From NCBI GenBank assembly GCA_033725935.1, contig MU867110.1, forward strand, positions 124,001-188,000: DNA of 64,000 nucleotides, read 5' to 3'. The first letter of the stretch is position 1, and the number at the start of each line of letters is the position of its first letter. The notes under the pieces are model-generated. The model was not told the DNA's origin and made no database searches. It saw only the letters and a list, made by a program, of their open reading frames with translations. Below are positions 55,825 through 64,000 of the stretch, one piece after another. The DNA comes from Cladorrhinum sp. PSN259. Lineage: Eukaryota; Ascomycota; Sordariomycetes; Sordariales; Podosporaceae. A program made the translations under genes and the position numbers.

Positions 55825-55851
55825 GATAAGGCAACCTTGCGAGGCCTTATC
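55825..55851. promoter_or_regulatory. Paired inverted GATA motifs upstream of COA3
   Basis: GATAAGGC (55825-55832) and GCCTTATC (55844-55851) are a perfect 8-bp inverted repeat with an 11-bp spacer. Each arm contains an HGATAR site of the kind bound by fungal GATA factors. Function is inferred. Confidence 0.4.
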
Positions 55852-55984
55852 AGTGCGCGGTCGGCAATTCCCGAGCTTTTCCGCAGTGCATCAGATATCA
55901 CTGTGGCGCTTGATTTTCTTTCAACTGAGGGAGCTTTGCGCTTGATCATCACAGAGGAATTACTGTGTAGTTTTAGTGGCAGTC

Positions 55985-56355
55985 ATGGCCGGGTAAGCCT
56001 GAGATCTATGCTATGCCTCCCCCACCCATTCTGCCCTAACCATGTACATACAAACAGACCGGGAATGCAGCGCTCCAGCTATTACGATAGCAAGCACCGG
56101 CAATCGCCGGCGCTGATCCGTGCTCGTCGGCCCTACCTCTTCAAGAACGCCATCGCCGGACTCGGTTTCACTGCTGTTGCTCTGGGAATCTGTTCGTTGC
56201 CCAAATATTCCAGACATGAGCTTCTTGACTCAATGTCCACTGACACGCTTCTCAATCTAGATGCCTACACAATTAACGCCATTGGCCAGGATGACTTCGA
56301 CGACGTCAAGGTGCCTGATGTGCCCGTGAGAGCTACCCAAGCCGCCAATAAATAG
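55985..56355 (+). CDS. COA3: Coa3, cytochrome c oxidase assembly factor 3
   Basis: Three exons: 55985-55992 (8 nt), 56058-56191 and 56261-56355, giving 78 aa. The product reads MAGPGMQRSSYYDSKHRQSP, then ALIRARRPYLFKNAIAGLGF, one membrane helix about residues 32-51, and NAIGQDDFDDVKVPDVPV. SYYD, the RQSPALIRARRP block and QDDF-DVKVPD are hallmarks of Coa3/Cox25 proteins. Coa3 sits in the inner membrane and, with Mss51 and Cox14, couples Cox1 synthesis to complex IV assembly. Intron 1 has a GTAAGC donor and CTAAC branch site; intron 2 (GTTCGT donor, CTGAC branch site) is 69 bp with no stop codon, so an unspliced message would add 23 residues in the membrane region. Removing it restores the family's IYAYTI junction. 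Confidence 0.9.
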
Positions 56356-56959
56356 ATATATTTGACATGTGGAATTGAACATAGGACGGAGGTCATTTGT
56401 ACGAAAAGAGCATGGACCAACACGGCGTTTATGGGGAATCATATTTTGATTTTTATTCAGAAAAACAGAACAATTCCTAATCGATACAACGGATACAATG
56501 GACACCGAAGGATCGGATGCTATATGTTGTAAGCGAAATGCTGCCCCAATGTGACCTCTCAAATCTTTCCCTCCTGGTATCTGCAAACAAGAATCAACAA
56601 TTCTTTGGATGTAAGAAGAACAATCCCTTGCCAATCATACACATATACATACTTTGTAATCCATCCCTGGCTATAAACATCTGACAAAAGCCAGAACTCC
56701 GCATTACTGTATCATCATGAACTCTGCCCCTCCGTCCCTCCCACTCTTATATCGTAGGTGCGTGCTGTGTAGAAAAACTAAAACTCCTTTTCGTTGAGAT
56801 TGTATGAGAAACAGCAGAAAAAGCGCCAGCCCCTAAGCCAAAATCAAACCGTTAAACTCCCGGCAGAAGAAATCCAAATGACCGCTCGTCCTCCTAAAGA
56901 AGCGAACACAAAATGAAATGAGTTCATGTGAACGGGCTATTTCCATGAAGCGCGTATCT
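56356..56959. other. Convergent 3' intergenic region COA3-DEP1
   Basis: About 600 bp hold the 3' UTRs of two convergent genes. The 125-codon minus-strand frame at 56257-56634 overlaps COA3 antisense and has no recognisable content. Confidence 0.5.
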
Positions 56960-59206
56960 CTAAGACGCGTGGATAGCTGTCTCGTGTCTCAATTGGTCGG
57001 AAGGCATTTTTGACCGCTTCAGGGAGTCAGGTCCTACAGGCGAAAGCCCTTTGCTGTGCAATTGCACAGCCGAATCGCCATTGACCATTGGGAGCGCGGT
57101 TGGGGGATATCCCATCCCAACTCCGTGGTGCTGAGCGACGTGCTGTGGTACTCTCGTGTGTACTGACGACGGTCCAGCAAATGTTGGTGGAACCTCCGGT
57201 TCCCGGTAACCCCCTTGTTGCAGACGCTGAAGCTGGTGTGATGGGTGATTGGGATTGGCCCAGGGTGTTTGTTCGATAAACATCTCGCCAGCCACATCAA
57301 GAGACGGCCCAAACCCTGCCGTAAGTTCTGGTCGGAAAGGGTGAGGCTGCTTTGCAACTGGCCTGGATACCAATTTGGTAGCGTTCTGGGGTAGATGCGT
57401 AAGCGCAATCCTTTGGTTGTGTGATCCTTTTCAGGTCAAACATACCTCAATAGCTTCTAAATCATCCTCCAGTTGATCTTCTGTGGCCCCATTGATTGTC
57501 GGCGCTGCAGGGAAACCGACATGCTTGGCAAATCCTGCCAGAACTGATACCTCCCTGTTGTATGAGACGGCTTGTCTGACTGCTTGTCCCTTGGTCGCTG
57601 GTACATGCAGGCCGAATTCGGGGATGACATTTGTCAGTCGTCTCCTTTCCTGTTGTACATCGTACCAGTCTTGTCCAAGAAGCTCCAAGGTCTTCTCCCT
57701 CGACTCCCGCACAGCCTGGTAGTACTGTGACATTATTTGCGCCCGCTCGGCGACTGCCCGGTGTTTCAGGACGGACATCTTGAACTGTAGTTCGACCGTG
57801 CTGACCCGTATTCTTTCTGCCCGGCGTTCCTCGAGGCATTGTAACATGGCAAGGTATTCGGGATGCGTTGGGTTGTCACTTAGAAGCATTTCCTCCTCGC
57901 GGTTGAGCTGCTCCAGACGTTCCTGGTAAAGTCTATAAACAATTAGCGGCTGCACTTTGGTCAAGCATTGCCAACACAGTCTACTTACTTCTCACGGAAA
58001 TTACTGAACTGTTTCTCAATTGCTGCGAGCTCATCCCATGCTGCTTTTTTCCGCTCCACTGCGTCCTGTGGTTAGCTATTTCCTCAAGAATAACAATGGA
58101 GTCGCAAGCATCATACATTCTTCCTCATTTCGGTGTGCTGCTTCGGCTTCCTCATCAATTTCCCCAGTTTGTGCATCCTCGGCCTGTGGTGTCGGGACAG
58201 CACTTTGAGCGTCGACAGTTTCGGGTGGCTCGTCAGGAGCTTCCTCCAGAGGCCCTTCTTCGGGGCTTTTGCTCTTGCGTTTTTTCACGGGGCTTCGCTT
58301 CCCCTTCTTTATTCTCGGCAACACACCAATATCCTCGTTCCCTGAATCAACAGTTTCGCCCTTGGCGTCTGTGAGCACTGGTGGCTCTTCAATGTTATCC
58401 TCGTCGGCAGTCTGATTTCCACTTTGTGGCGCGGTCGATAGGCCCTCATCGTCTATCATGGCCGTGTCGTCGATGGCGTCAATTGAGGCTCGCTTCTTGG
58501 GGGGCAGTTCCGGTTCTACTTGCTCGATCGCAGACGATCGCTTTCTTTTGCGCGACTCGGCCGAGTCTTGACTGGTGCGACGCAATGTGTTTATTTCAGT
58601 CGAATTTACGGCCTGTGTCTTTTTCACTGCTGTTGGCGGTTGTGGCTGGGCCACATTGCCAGTCTCGGGCCCCGGTTCATTGTCGCTGGATGCCATTGAC
58701 ACGTCGTCATCGTCTCCATCCTCTTCCTCAGAAGGAGAATTATGCCCACTGTCGGCGGCTTCCGCTTCAATGTCGGCCTGGAGTTGCTGATGGAGTTTGC
58801 TAAGGCTTCGCTCGAAAACTCGTTCACCGCGATCGATGAATCGTCGGGTAACGACGCCGTCAGCCGAATTAACAATGTCGCGCGTCGCGCCGTTCTTTGG
58901 GGGTGTATCGTATAATCTCTCTGTTTCGGCTTCGGAGTCATTGATGTCCAGCTCTGACAGCTTGCTCCCTTCCCCAGAAGACGAGGACGGAGGGTCGGAA
59001 TCGAGCCTTCCGTGAGCTCCGTTTCGCTGCGGCGTGCCTTGTACATCGCTGTCATTGTCTCTCATGTCGAGATCCACCTCTTCGTGGTCTGCGTACTTGT
59101 CCTCGACATCGCTCAAAGGACTCGACAGGTTGCTAGGGCTGTTGTCTAGCAAGGGCGGGGGAGGGCTCGAAAGTGCCAAAGGCAGCGCGGTATCGCTGGT
59201 CGCCAT
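56960..59206 (-). CDS. dep1: Dep1/Sds3-like subunit of the Rpd3L histone deacetylase complex
   Basis: Four exons: 59206-58117, 58058-57989, 57932-57446 and 57385-56960, giving 690 aa. The N-terminal half is acidic and disordered (SSPLSDVEDKYADHEEVDLD, NDSEAETERLYDTPPK) with basic patches such as KKGKRSPVKKRKSK. The Sds3-like domain starts near residue 360: ELERKKAAWDELAAIEKQFS, then NFREKLYQERLEQLNREEEM, and THPEYLAMLQCLEERRAERI. It continues as a charged helix with RESREKTLELLGQDWYDVQQ. Dep1 and Sds3 are paralogous in yeast and both belong to Rpd3L. I prefer Dep1 because the N-terminal acidic layout with the SEAETER motif matches ascomycete Dep1 proteins. Intron sizes are 58, 56 and 60 bp, with an acceptor choice at exon 2 fixed by phase. 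Confidence 0.87.
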
Positions 59207-59979
59207 TGCAGACCATGCGACTTAGAGTACGAGAACGCAAATATCGGGTGTGATGTTGGGTTGATTTGGGCCGTGGGTGGCCGGGAGCAGGAGACCGCGC
59301 AAAATTGACTGGGGGCCTTCACGGAGAGGGCAGCTCGACAACAGCGGCTGTGCGCGACACACCAAGAAACAAGAATAGAAGAGAAAGATATAAAAGGAGA
59401 TGTACGTTTGTTTCTTTAGGAAACTAAATGAGCACTCTTCCCGATGTCGCTTTGGGGGAGGTGAATTTGGCGCGAAAAGGTGGTGGGCAAAGGCGTGTGA
59501 TGCTGGGTGGTGTCGGGACTGGAAGCTGGGAAAGCGGCACCCAGAAGCACCCCAGGAGGGAACACAAATGAACGGATGGGATCTGCTTGGTCCCCTTTGC
59601 CTGCCCGCTCGATTTCCTGCCGCTACTATGGCGGTGTGAAGAGGCAGTATCGATAAGCTGCGATAAGTGAATTTTCTGGTTTCCGCCCGTCCCCACATGT
59701 GTGCTGCGCGCTGGACTAGGAGCCTGTAGATTCCTTCCCTCCAGAGTTCCTGTTACCAAAAATTTGGAGGGGGACATCGTGTAACTGCGAGCTTTCTGTT
59801 CCAGCTATTTTTCTTGAGCCAAAAGTACAAAACAAGGATTCAGAAAATTGGACAATATTTTTCAACAAAAAACAAATAAATAAAAAATCAAAGTTCCAAC
59901 CCTTTGGTTTTCTTCAACCCCAGACTTTCGAGCTTGGAGCTTCAGTCTTGCGTCAACACTCAACATACACATCAGCGCA
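59207..59979. promoter_or_regulatory. Divergent promoter region of DEP1 and NOP12
   Basis: This 773-bp region lies between two divergent starts. Frames here are short and unrecognised. An A-rich stretch (about 59866-59892) precedes the NOP12 leader. Confidence 0.4.
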
Positions 59980-61857
59980 ATGGCAAAGGAGTACGTCCAG
60001 ATCGAATTGAGCCCCTGAACTACCTTCATTGTTGTCTGACATGCCGCGTTCTAGCAAATCCGTTCTTACCGCATCGTCCAAGGCGGTCGACCCCGCCCTA
60101 GCATCTCTGTTCTCATCCAGTGTACGTCGGCAGCCACCTTTTGGGTCAATCTAATAGAGCATTCGCTGATTTAGTTGCAGGCCGGACCAATCAAGGCACC
60201 ACCAAAATCTCGCTATGTCGATCTGCTTCCCCAGAAGCCCAGAGAAGCTCCGAAGCAACCAGAGGAAGACGAAGGCGAGGATGATGATGAGGAGGAACTA
60301 AGCGAAGCATCTGAGGAACTCGAGAACGTTTCAGACGGGGAGGAAGAATCCGAAAATGAGAGCTCGAACAACGAAGACGAATTCGACGACGAAGCAGAGG
60401 TTACCGAAGCGAAGCCTGCAGAGGATGCGCGTAAGAGGAAACGGAAACAACGGGACGATGACGAGGACCTTGAAGCCAAATACTTCGAGCGGCTGGCGGA
60501 AGAGGATGATGAGCCAACGGGCAAACGCCGCAAGGACTCTGAGGGCAAGGCTGCACCGGTCGAAGCCGACTCAGGTGAGGACGCCGAGATGAAGGACGCC
60601 GACTCAGACTCAGACAACGAGATTCCCGTTCACGAATCCCTCGCGGCCGACCCTGCCGTTTCCGAGATTGAAAAGGCGAATCGCACCGTGTTCCTCAGCA
60701 ACGTTTCCTCGGAGGCGGTTACATCTCGTACAGCCAAGAAAGCACTCCTCAAGCATCTTGCATCTGTTCTAGACCCCAAGGCTAGCCCCCCGCAGAAAGT
60801 TGAATCCATCCGGTTCCGCTCAACTGCATTCGCTAGCGCTGCCCTGCCAAAACGTGCGGCATACATCAAGAAGGAGGTTAAGGAGGCAACAACAAAATCC
60901 ACCCACGCCTATGTCATTTACAGCACGCCTTTAGCCGTAAGACTTGCCGTGGAGAAGCTTAACGGTACCGTGGTTCTAGACCGACATCTTCGTGTCGACA
61001 GCGTAGCTCATCCGAGTCCGGTAGATCACAGGCGCTGCGTTTTCGTCGGCAATCTAGGCTTTGTCGATGATGAGACAGTGTTCAACGTCAAGAGAGATGA
61101 AGACGGCAAAGAGATTACGGAAAAGAAGAAGAGAACCAAGCAGCCTATGGATATTGAGGAAGGATTGTGGCGCGTATTTGGTAAGGAGGCCGGCAAGGTT
61201 GAGAGCGTCCGTGTTCCAAGAGACTCGGCCACCCGTGTCGGCAAGGGCTTCGCCTACGTCCAGTTTTACGTGAGTTTTCCTATCCACTTATCCGAAGCTG
61301 CCCGTTACTAACAACATGACCAGGACGGAAATGATGTGGAGAAGGCCATTCTCCTCAACGAGAAGAAATTTCCCCCAATGCTGCCCCGCGCCCTCCGTGT
61401 CACTCGCTGCAAGGCTCCTCACAAGACAGCCAGAGCATTGGAAGCGAAGGAGGCTCGCCAAGCGGCCGAGCGCAAGGCCAGTGACAAGAAGTCCGGCAAG
61501 GGCGCATACGTCCCCAAGGTGACGGCTGAAGCTCAGACCTTGGCTGGCCGTGCCGGGAAACTTCTGGGCCGTGCTGGAGCCGCTCAGCTGTCTGGCAAGG
61601 GCAAGAAGGGCAGTAAGAGCGGCAAGCCTGTAAGCAGAAGCGAAATCCTGGAAAAGAGCGGGATCAAGCCGCCTGAGAATTTTGTTTTCGAGGGTCGCCG
61701 TGCAAGCGAGAAGGACGGCAAGCCAAAAGATCTGAAGTTTAAGGGAGCTAGGTCGAGTAAGGACAAGAAAGGGTATAAGAAGCCCGGCGGAAGAGGTGCA
61801 ACTCGGGCTGCGAATTGGAGAGCCAGCGGAGGCGATAAGAAGAAGGCCCCCAAATAG
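59980..61857 (+). CDS. NOP12: Nop12, nucleolar RRM protein of 60S ribosome biogenesis
   Basis: Four exons: 59980-59990 (11 nt), 60055-60121, 60181-61269 and 61324-61857, giving 566 aa. The start reads MAKDKSVLTASSKAVDPALA, then LFSSSAGPIKAPPKSRY. An acidic region (about 50-105) and a Lys/Arg patch follow. RRM1 begins at RTVFLSNVSSEAVTSRTAKK and includes THAYVIYSTPLAVRLAVEKL; RRM2 is RRCVFVGNLGFVDDETVFNV with GKGFAYVQFYDGNDVEKAIL. A long insert between beta-1 and the following helix of RRM2 (EDGKEITEKKKRTKQPMDIE) is present. The basic C-terminus ends KKPGGRGATRAANWRASGG. Nop12 binds pre-rRNA and is needed for 5.8S/25S maturation. All introns have clear branch sites (CTGAC or CTAAC). Confidence 0.93.
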
Positions 61858-63931
61858 TAAATGAGGGTAGAGTTAAAATGAGGGTTTTCGGCCCGGGTAT
61901 GCGAGAATGTCCGTATCCAGGTCCTGGTCGAGGATAAGATTATGTTGCTTTTGCGTTTTAGAGAGCGTTGCGTACGAAAATGCGCGGGAATATTGTGGCA
62001 TCTTCTCATTGAGTTGTACGTTATTCAGGGAGCCTCGGAGGCTGATTGAGCAAAATGCATAATGATCACCAGTCAAAAGTTAATTCGGGGGGGATTTTGT
62101 GTGGGATTGAGTGGCTTCTTGATTGGTGGTTGAATCTACAAATTAACCGCCCGAAAAGCGCTGTTAGTGGAACATGAAAATGCCCTTATTTTGTTGTGTT
62201 CATATTGACGTTGGTAGACTGTTCATTACCCTCTTTTAACGGCGACATGTCGTCGGGTACCTGCAAGTGACTCCCGCAAAGTCATATATAATTCCATGCA
62301 TCTGCCCAGCTTTATTTATGCTACTTCCATGATGTGTTTTCTCTTGTTTCTGTGCTGTCGTACTCCACGCAGAAACCCCATTGGATGGTCTGGGTCAGGT
62401 CTGGAATTGCTTCGATGCACCGTCATGGGCCAATAGATCCCTTGTTTAATCATGAAGCCGACTGCCAATGATGAACCGGCGAGTTCACCAGCCAAATTAA
62501 TGATCCTTCAAGATCTCCAAAAGGAAACTTGCAGAATACTAATGGATTTAAATCCATTCTTGATTCGCCTCCTCCGCGAAATAAGGTAGGTAACGGTGAG
62601 AATGGCGTCCTTAGAGAAGTGTTCATCATTGCCTTTGCTCTGAAATATCCGACCAAGATATATAATTAGTGCCGGTATGAGATCCAAGGCCGTCGATCTC
62701 AGATAAGGCCAGGAAGCTTCCAATACACACACCCCCCGAGGACAATTTTCTGGCAATGAACACAAGGAATGTTTTTACAGCCGACTCCCGAAAAAATGGC
62801 GGTGATTCCTCAACTGTCTCACAAATTTTTATTTATTTATTTTTTTTACCAAAGAACGCAATCTAGCTCACCGGAGGCAAAACTTCAAAGTCCATTCGCT
62901 AGTTCTATAAACTTGTTATTGCTGGACCGATAAGGTCGATGAATCGTTTATTTAGGGCCGTTAATTCCTGAATGGACCGTACCACTGTGAACAGTGTGTG
63001 TGTGAATCGGGTGCCAAGATTACTCGTACTTGTGTTTAGAGACCATTCTCGTGAGTGCTTCTGAGAGCAACCAGCTTATTAGCAGCGGCTGTCCCTGATA
63101 AGGAGTTCACGATACTATATGACTCTTCAGTCTCCCCAGACAACTTCTTCAGTGTCCGAAACCATCTGCCAGCACGGTCGAGCCCGATAGCACAACATCG
63201 GAGACATCATCAGTCCCAGCTTGTGGAACAGACCACATCAAAGATCTCATCAAGTACAGTCATCTCCGAATGAACAATCACTCCTCGAAACACACACCAC
63301 AATATGTGATGATAAGATGTATCAAGGTGGTGGGCTGTTTTTAAGACTTAAGCATTTGAAATAAGTTGTAAATATTCAAGCCATGTATTCTCGTGCAAGG
63401 TTAATTAACAACACATTAATACTCGAAGCTTTCATCCATCAAGGTCGTAACTATTCTCTACTTCAGTCATATATCAGTTACACTATTCACAAACATAGAG
63501 AATCCCAATATGTATATCCACATTTTCCATCTATTACATACATACTGTACTTCACCACAAGGGGTAATTTCGTCGAAATCAGATAAAATCAAGACATCAG
63601 AAATAAGCCAAACGCATCGAAGCTTGCTCGTGTTCTAGAAAAGAGAAAATGTCAAGGCATAAGGGAAGTGTTATTATTTTTTCATCATAAAATGCAACAG
63701 GGGAGTGACGAGTAGGTAGTTAGTGTAGAGGAGATAGGGAACCGAAAGAACCAACTTCCCGCTCCCTCTCTTCATGCTTTTTTTTTCCAACTCCTTTTCC
63801 TCCTCCCTCCCCGTACTATGTTTCAAAAGAAAAGGGGTTCGTGGGGAATCTCATCATCGTTTCCAGTACATCAAAATCGCTCGTTCATCAACAAAAGACC
63901 CTTTTAAGGGCACCGAGACACGCAAGCGCAT
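61858..63931. other. Convergent 3' intergenic region NOP12-alpha-tubulin
   Basis: These 2.1 kb separate the convergent NOP12 and tubulin genes. A (GT)-like run occurs near 62995-63002 and an AT-rich patch at about 62825-62848. No gene or RNA signature was recognised. Confidence 0.45.
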
Positions 63932-64000
63932 TTAGTACTCGGCCTCACCCTCATCAAACTCAGTAGAGTCGGCAGCAACCTCCTCGTAATCTTTCTCAAG
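63932..64000 (-). CDS. Alpha-tubulin, C-terminal end (cut by window edge)
   Basis: Only the last 22 codons and stop are present: LEKDYEEVAADSTEFDEGEA then EY. LEKDYEEV is the conserved entry to the alpha-tubulin acidic tail, and a terminal aromatic after Glu is typical (detyrosination site). The tail is the outer microtubule surface bound by motors and modifying enzymes. The rest of the gene lies to the right of the window. A beta-tubulin tail would look different at this point. Confidence 0.88.
   Translation of the reverse strand, partial: LEKDYEEVAADSTEFDEGEAEY

Larger units (their letters stand above)
54985..55984. promoter_or_regulatory. Divergent promoter region of PTA1 and COA3
   Basis: This 1-kb region separates two divergent starts. 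Near COA3 it carries a CCAAT box (minus strand, 55811-55815) and a paired GATA inverted repeat (55825-55851). Confidence 0.45.

Noticed and set aside
58381..58803. 140-codon plus-strand frame
   Set aside because: Antisense shadow of DEP1 exon 1.
1..64000. CRISPR arrays, transposons, virus-like or prokaryotic defence genes
   Set aside because: None seen: no regularly spaced direct repeats, transposase, reverse transcriptase or capsid-like sequences, and all genes have fungal intron structure.

Overview
The window is gene-dense nuclear DNA from a filamentous ascomycete (Pezizomycotina; a Sordariomycete is my guess from protein style, not proven). The evidence is 50-160 bp spliceosomal introns with CTAAC/CTGAC branch sites, fungal gene families (creB-like deubiquitinase, UBR1, Nop12, Pta1, Sds3-like, Psr-type phosphatase, PXA half transporter) and no operons. 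I see 22 protein genes, one cut by the right edge. No tRNA, rRNA, CRISPR array, transposon or virus-like element was recognised.

Layout. 0.9-9.2 kb holds a NADAR protein (+), TIM44 (-), mitochondrial uS11 (+), BCS1 (+), PYM (-) and a five-exon QCR9 (+). Four of these six act in mitochondria. 10.2-20 kb holds UBR1 (+), a DUF1772 membrane protein (+) and a five-exon GFA/CENP-V zinc protein (-). 20.9-31.6 kb is a minus-strand run: creB-like USP, Sec61 beta, Psr-type phosphatase. 34.7-40 kb holds a peroxisomal ABC half transporter (+) and an unrecognised single-pass membrane protein (+). 40.4-55 kb is another minus-strand run: MFS transporter, a 938-aa protein of unknown function, a She3-like coiled-coil protein and Pta1/symplekin. 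56-64 kb holds COA3 (+), a Dep1/Sds3-like subunit (-), NOP12 (+) and the C-terminal end of alpha-tubulin (-).

Several genes are visible only after splicing by eye: QCR9, the GFA protein, Sec61 beta and COA3. Three of them have a first coding exon that is only the ATG. The creB-like gene has a 14-nt microexon whose 3' junction cuts the codon of the catalytic cysteine. QCR9 has a GC-AG intron, supported by reading frame and family sequence.

Functional links are loose, as expected in a fungal genome: respiratory-chain biogenesis (BCS1 and QCR9 for complex III, COA3 for complex IV, TIM44 import, uS11m translation), ubiquitin (UBR1, creB-like), mRNA handling (PYM, Pta1, She3-like), chromatin (Dep1-like) and ribosome biogenesis (Nop12). 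QCR9 and COA3 share an identical 11-bp CCAAT-box module upstream. I found no convincing new multi-gene system. The best leads are the split-cysteine microexon, the ATG-only exons, a nested inverted repeat at 51.8 kb, the 938-aa orphan family and the oversized Pta1 intron.
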